A stretch of DNA of 14,401 nucleotides from Dehalococcoidia bacterium (lineage in GTDB: Bacteria > Chloroflexota > Dehalococcoidia > Plut-88900): the NCBI GenBank assembly GCA_012270635.1, contig JAAXHX010000079.1:1-14401 (forward strand), given 5' to 3'. Below, one piece after another: positions 1-6,980 of the stretch. Below the pieces are notes generated by a model. That model had not been told where the DNA came from and made no database searches. It was given only the letters and a program-made list of their open reading frames with translations. Numbering within the stretch: position 1 is the stretch's first letter; each line of letters begins with the position of its first letter. Both the position numbers and the translations under genes were made by a program.

Positions 1-19
1 GGCGGGGGCGGGTGGGGGG

Positions 20-1516
20 TTAGGGGTAGAAGAGTTTTTTGGCGGTGGACTGGAGGTCGGGGCGGAAGTCGGGGTGGGCGATGTTTATGAGCTCCCGGGC
101 CCGCTCCCGGATGGACTTGCCGAGGAGCCGGGCGATGCCGAACTCGGTGATGACCACGTCGGCGAAGGTGCGGGGAATGGTGATGACCGCTCCTTCATCG
201 TGGCCGGCGACGATGCGGGATACGGCGCCGCCGACGGCACGGGAACGGAGGAGGGTGATGGCCCTGCCGCCCTCCGACATGACGGCGCCCATGTGGAACT
301 CGGGCTGGCCGCCGGTGCCGTTATAAAGCCGGGCCCCGAAAACGGTCTCCGAGTTTATCTGGCCGGTGAGGTCTATGGAGAGGGCGTTGTTGATGGAGGT
401 CATGTTTTGCTGGGCGGCGATGCGGGTGAACTTGAGGACCTGTATGGAGTCGTGTAGCTCGATGAGGGGGTTGTCGGCGGCCCAGGCGATTTCGTCGGCC
501 TTGCAGCCGTCCATGCCGGTGAAGACGGCCTTGCCCCGGTCCAGGGTCTTGCGGTTGCCGGTGATGACGCCCTTCCTTATGAGGTCTATGACGCCGGGAG
601 CGCCCATCTCCGAGTGCCAGCCGAGGTCCGACCTGGAGTCGAACACGCCGAGCTGGGGCATGTAGGCGCTGGGAGTGCCGATGCCGATCTGGATGGTGTC
701 GCCGTCGCGGACTATTTCAGAAAGGTGCTCACCGATGCGGCGCACGTCTTCGGCGGGGCGGTCGAGGCCCCGGGCCCGGCCGAACTCCCTTATCTGGTCG
801 GCTCGGCGGATGACGAGCATGGGGAGCACCTCGGCGAGGCGTTCCCTTGGCAGCGCGCCGGCGATGTTTCTGAGCTCGGACTTGGCATCTTCGTCGACGG
901 CCTGATCTATGAGGGCGTCGGTATCCTCGGTGGAGAGGATGGGAGGGGTATAGTCGACGAGATGGTCTATCTCGGAGACGTGGATGTAGTTCTGGCCGTA
1001 GGTGCGGATGCTGCTCTCGTTGACCTGGGCTATGACGGTGCGGGCGTACCTGGCGGCTTGGCGCTTGCCCCAGAGGTCGGAGCCGAAGCTGCAGAAGCCG
1101 TTTCTATCGGGGGGCGAGACCACGGTCAGGAGGACGTCCAGGCCGCGGGACTCGGGGGCGCGCTCCCGGAGGGGCTTTACCAGCAGGGAGAAGGGGACGG
1201 GCATGTAGTCTATGCGGCGCTCGTCGAGGGCGGGACGGGCCACGGGGCCCAGGAAAGTCTCGGGGACGGGGAGGAAGGAGTCCTGCCAGCCGGGCTGGAA
1301 CCAGCCGGGGTCGAAGGCGGGGGAGACGCCGCGGATGACGACGCCGGATAGCTCGTCCCTCCGGGCGGCGAGGGAGTTAAGGAGGTGTCGGGGCGGGGGG
1401 TGGCGGGTGACCAGGACTACGTTGCCGGACTCTACACGCCGGGCGGCCTCCTCGGCCTCCACCAGCTTGTCCGAGTATGCACGCCGCCAGTCGAAAGGGT
1501 TTGCAATCATGGCCAT
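20..1516 (-). CDS. Acetyl-CoA hydrolase/transferase family CoA-transferase
   Basis: About 498 aa. The protein resembles the Cat2/4-hydroxybutyrate CoA-transferase family, which moves CoA between an acyl-CoA and a free carboxylate through a glutamyl-CoA intermediate in the cytosol. In the C-terminal half a glycine loop GIGTPSAYMPQL (about residues 278-289) precedes WHSEMGAPGVIDL; Glu303 there is the likely catalytic glutamate by position. The family-typical block ITEFGIARLLGKS...RARELINIAHPDF closes the protein. It is longer than the usual 430-440 aa because a charged segment of roughly 50 residues (about 208-260) sits between the two halves. The open frame continues upstream to 1615, but that extra part is Ser/Thr/Pro-rich and overlaps the VOC gene, so I chose the Met-Ala-Met-Ile-Ala start at 1516 (1510 is the alternative). 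There is no clear Shine-Dalgarno. It lies 10 bp after the VOC gene and is probably co-transcribed. The substrate cannot be told from the sequence. Confidence 0.88.
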   Translation of the reverse strand: MAMIANPFDWRRAYSDKLVEAEEAARRVESGNVVLVTRHPPPRHLLNSLAARRDELSGVVIRGVSPAFDPGWFQPGWQDSFLPVPETFLGPVARPALDERRIDYMPVPFSLLVKPLRERAPESRGLDVLLTVVSPPDRNGFCSFGSDLWGKRQAARYARTVIAQVNESSIRTYGQNYIHVSEIDHLVDYTPPILSTEDTDALIDQAVDEDAKSELRNIAGALPRERLAEVLPMLVIRRADQIREFGRARGLDRPAEDVRRIGEHLSEIVRDGDTIQIGIGTPSAYMPQLGVFDSRSDLGWHSEMGAPGVIDLIRKGVITGNRKTLDRGKAVFTGMDGCKADEIAWAADNPLIELHDSIQVLKFTRIAAQQNMTSINNALSIDLTGQINSETVFGARLYNGTGGQPEFHMGAVMSEGGRAITLLRSRAVGGAVSRIVAGHDEGAVITIPRTFADVVITEFGIARLLGKSIRERARELINIAHPDFRPDLQSTAKKLFYP

Positions 1517-1526
1517 AGAGGATGGG

Positions 1527-1904
1527 TTACTCGGGATAGGAGATGATCTCGAGGAGGTTGTCGTCGGGGTCGAGAAAGTAGAAGCAGAGGTGGTCGCCCC
1601 AGTCGACGGGACCATGGATTGGGATGCCCTCGGCGGGAAAGTGGGACTGGGCGAGGGCGAAGTCGCTTTCGCTGACCCGGAAGGCCCAGTGCCCGCGGCC
1701 GCGTGGCTCGGTGAGCTCTCGGGTGGCGGGGGGGAGGTCCGAGCGTTCGAAGAGGGCGAGGTCGTTGTTGCCGCATTTCATAAGGGACATGGCGCCAAAC
1801 CGGGCGTGGAGCTCCATGCCGAGGGTACGGGAGTAGAAGTCCAGGCTGCGTTCCATGTCGCTGACCTCTATCCCGAAGTGGTCGAGCCCCTTGAGCTTCA
1901 GCAT
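1527..1904 (-). CDS. VOC (glyoxalase/dioxygenase-fold) family protein
   Basis: A 125-aa single-domain protein with the vicinal-oxygen-chelate pattern: LDHFGIEVSD at the N-terminus with candidate metal ligand His9, GHWAFRV with His72, and CFYFLDPDDNLLEIISY with Glu119. An additional His105 lies just before the last strand. The His/His/Glu set is the usual divalent-metal site of this superfamily, which includes glyoxalase I, FosA-type thiol transferases, methylmalonyl-CoA epimerase and ring-cleavage dioxygenases; the sequence does not settle which. The start at 1904 is set by a strong ribosome-binding site, GGAGGAGG, six bases upstream; the frame is open further up to 1994 but has no such site. 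It is the first gene of a two-gene unit with the CoA-transferase. An epimerase or lyase acting on a CoA-linked or related substrate would suit that neighbour, but this is inference. Confidence 0.85.
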   Translation of the reverse strand: MLKLKGLDHFGIEVSDMERSLDFYSRTLGMELHARFGAMSLMKCGNNDLALFERSDLPPATRELTEPRGRGHWAFRVSESDFALAQSHFPAEGIPIHGPVDWGDHLCFYFLDPDDNLLEIISYPE

Positions 1905-1944
1905 GATTTCCTCCTCCCGGGCACCGGGCTGCGGCAGAGCAGGG

Positions 1945-1973
1945 TTGACAAAAGACCGGGTTGTAGTTATATG
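1945..1973 (+). promoter_or_regulatory. Sigma70-like promoter for the dienelactone hydrolase gene
   Basis: TTGACA (1945-1950, perfect consensus -35), a 17-base spacer and TATATG (1968-1973). The transcript would start near 1980 and leave about 40 nt before the ATG at 2021. The -10 hexamer overlaps four bases of the minus-strand -10, so the two polymerases cannot both open this site at once. Confidence 0.6.
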
Positions 1974-1994
1974 GGTAGCCGCAACAGCCGTCAA
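1966..1994 (-). promoter_or_regulatory. Sigma70-like promoter for the VOC/CoA-transferase unit
   Basis: On the minus strand TTGACG (1994-1989) is followed after exactly 17 bases by TATAAC (1971-1966). This predicts a transcript start near 1959 and a leader of about 55 nt before the VOC start codon. Its -10 overlaps the -10 of the opposite promoter. Confidence 0.6.
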
Positions 1995-2020
1995 GGGCGT
2001 TTGGGGAAAGCGACAGGGAA

Positions 2021-2758
2021 ATGACTCCAGAGATTACAACGTCAACGGCCTCATACGACTCGGATGGGGAAGAGGTCACGGGATACATGGCCCGACCCGC
2101 CGGAGGCGGGCCGCATCCCGGCCTGATAGTCATACAGGAGTGGTGGGGGGTGGACGGGCACATCAAGGACCTCACGGAGAGATTTGCCAGGGAAGGGTAC
2201 GCTGCCCTGGCCCCCGACCTCTACACATACGCCGGGCACCGGGTCACGGAGGACGCCGACGAAGCGGCCAAGCTTGCCGAGGAGCTGCGATACGATACGG
2301 CGATGCGCTACCTGCGGGGAGGGGTGGACTACCTGAAGGACGCCGGGGTTGCGACGGCGGACCGGATAGGGGCGGTGGGCTACTGTCTCGGCGGGAGCTA
2401 TGCGCTGCTTATGGCGTGCCAGGACACGGGCATCGGGGCGGCGGCGGCGTTCTACGGCCAGATAGTGAACGAGGAGCCGACGGAGAACAACCCCATCAAC
2501 CCGATTGATCTGGTATCCCAAATGTCCTGCCCGCTGCTCTTCGTGCATGCCGGGCTGGACGAATGGATTACCGTGGAGCACGCGGACAGGCTGCGGGAGG
2601 CCATGGCGTCGGCGAACAAGGAGGGGGAGGTGAAGTCCTACCCGAACGCCCAGCACGCCTTCTTCAACGACACCCAGCCTGACATCTACAGCGAGGAGGA
2701 CGCCCGGGACGCGTGGGAGCGAACACGCCGATTCTTCAAGAAGCACCTGGCCGGGTGA
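2021..2758 (+). CDS. Dienelactone hydrolase family protein
   Basis: A 245-aa alpha/beta hydrolase. The DLH hallmarks are all present: IQEWWG with Glu40 (the residue that triggers the nucleophile in the Pseudomonas enzyme), the nucleophile elbow GYCLGG with Cys122, Asp180 in HAGLDEWIT and His212 in NAQHAFFND. The length and triad spacing match characterised carboxymethylenebutenolidases. The family opens dienelactones in chloroaromatic degradation, but most genomic copies are general cytosolic esterases of unknown substrate, and nothing nearby (no chlorocatechol genes) points to a pathway. The ATG at 2021 is preceded by a modest AGGGA. The gene is divergent from the VOC/CoA-transferase pair. 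Confidence 0.93.
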   Translation: MTPEITTSTASYDSDGEEVTGYMARPAGGGPHPGLIVIQEWWGVDGHIKDLTERFAREGYAALAPDLYTYAGHRVTEDADEAAKLAEELRYDTAMRYLRGGVDYLKDAGVATADRIGAVGYCLGGSYALLMACQDTGIGAAAAFYGQIVNEEPTENNPINPIDLVSQMSCPLLFVHAGLDEWITVEHADRLREAMASANKEGEVKSYPNAQHAFFNDTQPDIYSEEDARDAWERTRRFFKKHLAG

Positions 2759-2821
2759 CGGGGCTAACCTTTCGGAGGGCGGTTCGTTAACAATCTCGGC
2801 ACGGGCTTCGGCGTGTTCGTC

Positions 2822-2850
2822 TTGTAATATCAAATGCCCCATGCGATAAT
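2822..2850 (+). promoter_or_regulatory. Candidate promoter upstream of the DUF1232 gene
   Basis: TTGTAA (2822-2827), 17-base spacer, GATAAT (2845-2850; 5 of 6 to consensus). A start near 2857 would leave only about 8 nt before the ATG at 2865, which has no Shine-Dalgarno. The TTG at 2850 would lie inside the -10, arguing against it as the start codon. Confidence 0.4.
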
Positions 2851-2864
2851 TGACTTTCGAGCCA

Positions 2865-3242
2865 ATGGGCAGAATCCTGCAACCCATCAAGAATTTACCC
2901 CCGGCCAGAAACATCCGACTGGTGTGGCGCCTGCTCTGGGACCGCCGCGTGCCCATCATGTTGAAGATGGCCATACCGATGTCCCTCACCTACCTCATCT
3001 GGCCGATAGACTTCCTCAGGGACAGGCTGGGAATCCCGGTGCTTGGACAGATTGACGACTTCATAGTCCTGGCCCTGGCCTCCATAATCTTCGTGCGCCT
3101 TGCCCCTCCCCTGGTGGTGCGCGAGCACCGGGAGGCGATATGGGGCTCCAGCCTGAAAGAGGGCGACAAGGTGACCGAAGGGGAATACCGGATACTGAAT
3201 GACGATGATGGGGACCACGGGCCCGCGCGAAACGGGTCCTGA
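2865..3242 (+). CDS. DUF1232 (YkvA-like) small membrane protein
   Basis: 125 aa from the ATG at 2865; TTG at 2850 in the same frame would add five residues. The centre carries the DUF1232 pattern: WPIDFLRD (about 46-53), then IPVLGQIDDFIVLALA (57-72), where a proline-aspartate turn and a Gly-x-x-Asp-Asp turn link two hydrophobic helices (about 29-47 and 66-84). The N-terminus is basic and the C-terminus acidic with no recognisable domain. The family's molecular function is unknown. It lies 68 bp upstream of hflK in the same direction, so co-transcription with hflKC is possible. No stretch before either start looks like a ribosome-binding site. Confidence 0.78.
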   Translation: MGRILQPIKNLPPARNIRLVWRLLWDRRVPIMLKMAIPMSLTYLIWPIDFLRDRLGIPVLGQIDDFIVLALASIIFVRLAPPLVVREHREAIWGSSLKEGDKVTEGEYRILNDDDGDHGPARNGS

Positions 3243-3310
3243 CTCCCGTTCAAACTTAGAAACAACCTGCAAGCTAGCCCGAAAGTCAGCAAGAACCAGG
3301 AGAAATAGAT

Positions 3311-4441
3311 ATGGCCCGAAGACCAGGCGGGGGCGATTTTGACCGAATGCTCGATGCGTTCGGGCCCGCCGCCCGCAACATAACCAGGCGCTTCAGGGGC
3401 CTGGGCCTGATAATGGTGCTGCTAGTGATAGGCCTGATACTAGTTATCTGGCTGGGCACGGGCATCTATCAGGTGGACACAGGACAGCTGGGAATAGTCA
3501 GGCGGTTCGGCCAGGAAGTTGGCCAGACCAGCCCGGGACTGCATTGGCACTGGCCCGCTCCCATAGAGCGGGTGGACAAGGTGAGGGTGGAAGAGATCAG
3601 GCGGCTGGAAGTCGGGTTCCGGGTAGTGGACCCCGGCCCACCCGCCACCATAACGCCCTTCCCGGTGGAGTCCCTGATGCTCACGGGTGATGAAAACCTG
3701 GTGGACGTGAAGATGGCTATCCAGGCCAGGATCAACCCGGGGTCTGTGGGGAGTTCGCAGATCGAATCGGATGCGCTGGTGCCCAGGCGAGACAGGGGGG
3801 CCTCGGCGTTCCTGTTCAACGTCTTTGACCCCAACGGGTCACCCGACCAGGTGACCCTCAGGGACGCTGCCGAGACTGCCCTTCGGCAGGTGGTCGGTGA
3901 AGGCTCCCTCGACGAAGTCCTTACCGAGGAGCGAAGCCTCATTGAGTCTGAGGTTCAGGACATCCTTACCGATCTCATGACCCTCTACGGCACGGGGTTG
4001 GAAATCGTACGTGTGCAGATCCAGTCGGTGGACCCGCCCAGCCAGGTGCAGGCCGCGTTTGACGACGTGGTGGCAGCCCGAGAGGACAGGGTCCGGCTTA
4101 TCAACCAGGCCGAAGCCTACAGAAACGACATCGTCCCCAAGGCTCGGGGTGAAGCGGAGCAGATAGTGCTGAACGCCGAAGCTTCGCAGAGGGCCCGGGT
4201 GGCGGAGGCGCTGGGTAAAGCTGCGGAGTTCGAAGCCATCCTGACGGAATACCGGCAGGCGCCCCTGGTCACCCGTTACCGACTCTACCTCGAAACCGTG
4301 GAAAGGGTGTTAGGAGAAACAAAAGAGTTCGTTCTGACCTCGCAAGGCGGGGAAGACGTTCTGCCAATCCTGAACCTGGGTGGCGGGACCAACGATCAGA
4401 CAACAACCGACGCGGCCGCGGCGGCCACTACCCAGCAGTAA
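3311..4441 (+). CDS. hflK: HflK, SPFH-domain modulator of the FtsH protease
   Basis: 376 aa. HflK and HflC form a large membrane-anchored assembly that encloses and modulates the AAA protease FtsH. Seen here: a short basic cytoplasmic N-terminus, one membrane helix (about 32-49), then the band-7/SPFH domain beginning GIYQVDTGQLGIVRRFG and including MLTGDENLVDVKMAIQ (123-138). A charged helical segment follows from FDDVVAARED (250-259) to about 312, and then QAPLVTRYRLYLETVERVLG, a typical HflK ending. It lacks the long Gly-rich N-terminus of the E. coli protein, and the SPFH domain carries a short extra loop (about 141-169). The ATG at 3311 follows AGGAGA at seven bases. hflC starts 33 bp downstream, so the two are an operon. 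The tail after residue 356 is Thr/Ala-rich and low in complexity. No ftsH lies in the window. Confidence 0.93.
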   Translation: MARRPGGGDFDRMLDAFGPAARNITRRFRGLGLIMVLLVIGLILVIWLGTGIYQVDTGQLGIVRRFGQEVGQTSPGLHWHWPAPIERVDKVRVEEIRRLEVGFRVVDPGPPATITPFPVESLMLTGDENLVDVKMAIQARINPGSVGSSQIESDALVPRRDRGASAFLFNVFDPNGSPDQVTLRDAAETALRQVVGEGSLDEVLTEERSLIESEVQDILTDLMTLYGTGLEIVRVQIQSVDPPSQVQAAFDDVVAAREDRVRLINQAEAYRNDIVPKARGEAEQIVLNAEASQRARVAEALGKAAEFEAILTEYRQAPLVTRYRLYLETVERVLGETKEFVLTSQGGEDVLPILNLGGGTNDQTTTDAAAAATTQQ

Positions 4442-4474
4442 GCGCCGCAGCAAATAAAGAGGAGCTCAAGTCGA

Positions 4475-5794
4475 ATGCCTAAGGGCTTAAAATACGCAAT
4501 TGGACTGGTAGTCCTGATCATCATCGCGGTGATTGTGATACCCCAGTTTCTCTTCACCGTGGACGAGACCAACCAGGCCTTGGTTTTGCGGTTCGGAGAA
4601 TTCAACAGACAGGTGTTGGACCCCGGCCTGAAGACCAAGATACCGTTCATAGAGACGGTCACCAAATACGAAAAGCGTCTGCTCCGCTTCGATGCCCCGC
4701 CGGAGACGCTGATTACTCTGGACAAGAAGAACCTGATCATAGACGCCTATGCGCGGTACAAGATCACCGATCCCAGGAAGTTCTTCGAAACCGTGTTGGA
4801 CGAAGCCGGCGCCGACGCCCGCCTCCGGGACATCATCTCCGGTGAACTGAAGAAGCAGATCGCTTCCTACAACCAGTCCGACATCATCATCAACCAGCGC
4901 CGCACAGGGGAAATCAATGGCGTGCCCACCATAGTGCAGGCGGTGACCGACATCAGCAGAGTGAGCGCCAGGGACATCGGCGTTGAGATCATTGACGTGC
5001 GGATTAAGCGCGCGGACTTTACGGAGACGATTCAGCAGAGCATTTTCCAGAGGATGAACGCCGAACGTCAACAGGAAGCTGCGCTGTTCCGAGCGGAAGG
5101 GTCCGAGTTTGACTTCAGGATCCGGGCCTCTGCGGACAGGACCCGGACCATCACCATCGCCAACGCGATGCGGGACTCGGACATCATCCGGGGTTGCGGA
5201 GAGTCGGTGGCGGTGAAGATCTTCGCCAGCGCGTTCAACAAGGACCCCGAGTTCTACAACTTCCAGCGCAGCTTGGAAGCCTACTCCAAGGCCCTCTCCG
5301 ACCAGGACACCCTGGTCCTGGATGCCGACTCCGACCTGTTCCGGTACCTGAACAACTTCGAAGGTCGTCTGGATGGTGAGCTGCCTCCACTGTTCCCGGG
5401 TGCAGACAACGTGTCTTCCTTGGAGCAGACGGCAGACGCCCAAGTGGACGGCGAATCCCTCATCGAGGACTACTCCACGGAGAGGGTCACAGAGTTGATC
5501 TGGGACTGCGAACGCCGCAGCGGGTTCATCCAGGACGTATCAGGTACGGTTGAAAGCGTTGACGTGGTATCGATCTTCGAGGCGGGACTTACCACCACCG
5601 AGATCGAGTGGGTGGTTGCAGGCCGGGCATTCAGCCTGATTGATATCGAGACCGAGATCATAGGCGACGCCACACTGGCCGGCATCGCTCCCAGCGACAT
5701 CACCGAAGACGATGTAGTTGGCAGAGAGGTCGACGTGGTGATGAGGCGCGAGCCTGACGAGTCGCTGCTAGCGATTCAGATCACGTTCCGCTAG
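4475..5794 (+). CDS. hflC: HflC with an extra C-terminal DUF5666-like domain
   Basis: 439 aa against roughly 300-330 for ordinary HflC. Residues 1-297 are standard: membrane helix (5-23), the SPFH start FTVDETNQALVLRFGE, the region IGVEIIDVRIKRADF (168-182), RMNAERQQEAALFRAEG, and the HflC ending FNKDPEFYNFQRSLEAYSKA with DSDLFRYL (285-292). After a linker (about 298-335) comes an added stretch of about 100 residues. Its part from VSGTVESVDVV (355-365) through EWVVAGRAFSLIDIETEI to DDVVGREVDVVMRREPDESLLAIQITF looks like a small beta-barrel with the rhythm of DUF5666, including the T/S-x-I and VG-x-x-V-x-V pattern. HflC topology would place it on the outer face of the membrane with the rest of the protein. 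GAGGAG lies ten bases before the ATG. The HflC call is firm; the identity of the added domain is tentative. Confidence 0.93.
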   Translation: MPKGLKYAIGLVVLIIIAVIVIPQFLFTVDETNQALVLRFGEFNRQVLDPGLKTKIPFIETVTKYEKRLLRFDAPPETLITLDKKNLIIDAYARYKITDPRKFFETVLDEAGADARLRDIISGELKKQIASYNQSDIIINQRRTGEINGVPTIVQAVTDISRVSARDIGVEIIDVRIKRADFTETIQQSIFQRMNAERQQEAALFRAEGSEFDFRIRASADRTRTITIANAMRDSDIIRGCGESVAVKIFASAFNKDPEFYNFQRSLEAYSKALSDQDTLVLDADSDLFRYLNNFEGRLDGELPPLFPGADNVSSLEQTADAQVDGESLIEDYSTERVTELIWDCERRSGFIQDVSGTVESVDVVSIFEAGLTTTEIEWVVAGRAFSLIDIETEIIGDATLAGIAPSDITEDDVVGREVDVVMRREPDESLLAIQITFR

Positions 5795-5820
5795 AGCCTC
5801 AGAATCAGCAGAGTGAGAAT

Positions 5821-5857
5821 GGGGCCGCCCCGTTTCGACAGGGCGGTCCCAAGCTTT
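5821..5857 (+). terminator. Rho-independent terminator after hflC
   Basis: A ten-base-pair GC-rich stem (GGGGCCGCCC, 5821-5830, with GGGCGGTCCC, 5841-5850; one G-U pair) with a ten-base loop, followed after a few bases by CTTTT. It lies 26 bp after the hflC stop and just before the convergent DUF951 gene ends, so it may serve both sides, although the minus-strand side has only a weak T run. Confidence 0.7.
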
Positions 5858-6078
5858 TAGTCGAGGTTGGGGGCGAGGGGGCCGGGAGCACGGGCGTGGG
5901 AGACGACGGTCTTGACCCGCTTCTCAAAGGCCGAACGAGGGAGGAGGACGCGGTGTTGGCAGGTGAGACATCGGGCGCCGATGTCGGCGCCCAGGCGGTA
6001 TAGCTCCCAGTCGCTGCCCCCGCAGGGGTGGGGCTTGCGCATCCGGACCACGTCTCCGATGGAGAACTCCGTGGGCAC
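5857..6078 (-). CDS. DUF951 family small protein
   Basis: 73 aa. It matches the DUF951 pattern: FSIGDVVRMRKPHPCG (5-20), DWELYRLGADIGARC (23-37) with a Cys37-x-x-Cys40 pair, and LLPRSAFEKRVK (45-56). Cys19, Cys37 and Cys40 could bind a metal; an SH3/OB-like small beta fold is plausible. The biochemical role of the family is not established, although in Firmicutes it is often near ychF or chromosome-partition genes. The start is GTG at 6078, four bases after the stop of pyrF, and the Shine-Dalgarno is poor, so it is likely translated by coupling to pyrF. The last dozen residues (PGPLAPNLD) are a species-specific tail. Confidence 0.85.
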   Translation of the reverse strand: MPTEFSIGDVVRMRKPHPCGGSDWELYRLGADIGARCLTCQHRVLLPRSAFEKRVKTVVSHARAPGPLAPNLD

Positions 6079-6082
6079 GGAC

Positions 6083-6919
6083 TCAGGCCCCGGCGGGAGC
6101 GGCGGCGGCCCGACATTCGTTGATGCGGTCCCGGAAGTCCCGGGCAGCTTCCCTGGCGCGTTGGGGGAAATCGGCGCCCCGGGAAGCGTAGAGCACCTGG
6201 CGGGACGAGGCGATGATGAGGCCCCCGCCGCGGGAGTCGAGGCCGTTGGCTACGGAGGCACGGAGGTCGCCGCCCTGGGTCCCGACGCCCGGGACGAGAA
6301 TGAGCAGGTCGGGGCACAGGCCACGGACCTGCCGGAGTTCCTCGGGGTAGGTGGCTCCGACGACGAGGCCGACGTTGCTGGAGGCGTTCCACGCGTTGCA
6401 CCGGGCGGCGACTTCCACGTAGAGGGGCCGGGTTTCGCCATTGTCACGGGATACGGGCAGGGACTGGAAATCGGAGGAGCCGGGGTTGGAGGTGCGGCAG
6501 AGGACGAAGACGCCCCTGTCGGGGTAGGAGAAGAAGGGGGCCAGGGAGTCGCCGCCGAGATACGGGCTGACGGTTACGGCGTCAAAGCCGAGGTCATCGA
6601 AGAGAGACGAAGCGTAGGCCTTGGCGGTATTTCCTATGTCGCCGCGCTTGGCGTCGCCGATAACGGGGATGTCATCGGGGATGTGATCCAGGGTGCGGCG
6701 AAGGGCGTCGAGGCCGCGGGGGCCGAGGGCTTCGTAGAAAGCGAGGTTCGGCTTGTAGCAGCAGACGAGGTCCCGGGTGGCGTCGATGATGGCGCAGTTG
6801 AACTCGAATACGTCTTCGACGGGCATGAGATTGGGATCGGGGTCCAGGCCCACGCAGAGAAGGCTCTGATTGGTCTCTGAAGCGAGGCGGAGCTTGCCGG
6901 TGAAATTGTTGACGGTCAT
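6083..6919 (-). CDS. pyrF: Orotidine-5'-phosphate decarboxylase (PyrF, type 2)
   Basis: 278 aa. It catalyses the last step of UMP synthesis, decarboxylation of OMP, in the cytosol. The type-2 family features are present: CVGLDPDPN (22-30), YKPNLAFYE (55-63), the catalytic block IGDAKRGDIGNTA (87-99) with Asp89, Lys91 and Asp94, the phosphate-binding LVPGVGTQGGD (208-218) and LIIASSR (234-240). The length is normal for the type. The ATG at 6919 has no Shine-Dalgarno, but a TATGAT lies just upstream, so the mRNA may start only a few bases before the codon. It is followed within 4 bp by DUF951 and is divergent from sfsA. Another pyrimidine gene, pyrK, is cut off at the right edge of the window. 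Confidence 0.95.
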   Translation of the reverse strand: MTVNNFTGKLRLASETNQSLLCVGLDPDPNLMPVEDVFEFNCAIIDATRDLVCCYKPNLAFYEALGPRGLDALRRTLDHIPDDIPVIGDAKRGDIGNTAKAYASSLFDDLGFDAVTVSPYLGGDSLAPFFSYPDRGVFVLCRTSNPGSSDFQSLPVSRDNGETRPLYVEVAARCNAWNASSNVGLVVGATYPEELRQVRGLCPDLLILVPGVGTQGGDLRASVANGLDSRGGGLIIASSRQVLYASRGADFPQRAREAARDFRDRINECRAAAAPAGA

Positions 6920-6926
6920 GGGATAA

Positions 6927-6941
6927 CCGTATCATATACGG
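6927..6941. promoter_or_regulatory. Small palindrome in the pyrF-sfsA divergent spacer
   Basis: CCGTAT-CAT-ATACGG is a perfect 6+6 inverted repeat in the 61-bp spacer. It contains the minus-strand TATGAT (6936-6931), a good -10 for pyrF although no matching -35 is visible at 17 bases (that stretch is C-rich on the minus strand). It may simply reflect overlapping -10 elements rather than an operator. Confidence 0.35.
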
Positions 6942-6980
6942 GGGTCGGAGGGGAGGGGGCAAAGGACAAGGACTACTGCA

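Noticed and set aside
614..1351. A 245-codon open frame on + opposite the CoA-transferase
   Set aside because: Low-complexity Gly/Ala/Val/Asp content and no motif; it is the shadow of a strongly conserved minus-strand gene.
1507..2175. A 222-codon minus-strand frame across the VOC gene and the promoter region
   Set aside because: Arg/Pro-rich composition and no motif; it is out of frame with the VOC protein, which has a strong ribosome-binding site and a metal site.
2051..2989. A 312-codon minus-strand frame opposite the dienelactone hydrolase
   Set aside because: The + strand product has an intact Cys-Asp-His triad and the family pattern; the antisense frame is Arg/Val/Pro-rich without motifs.
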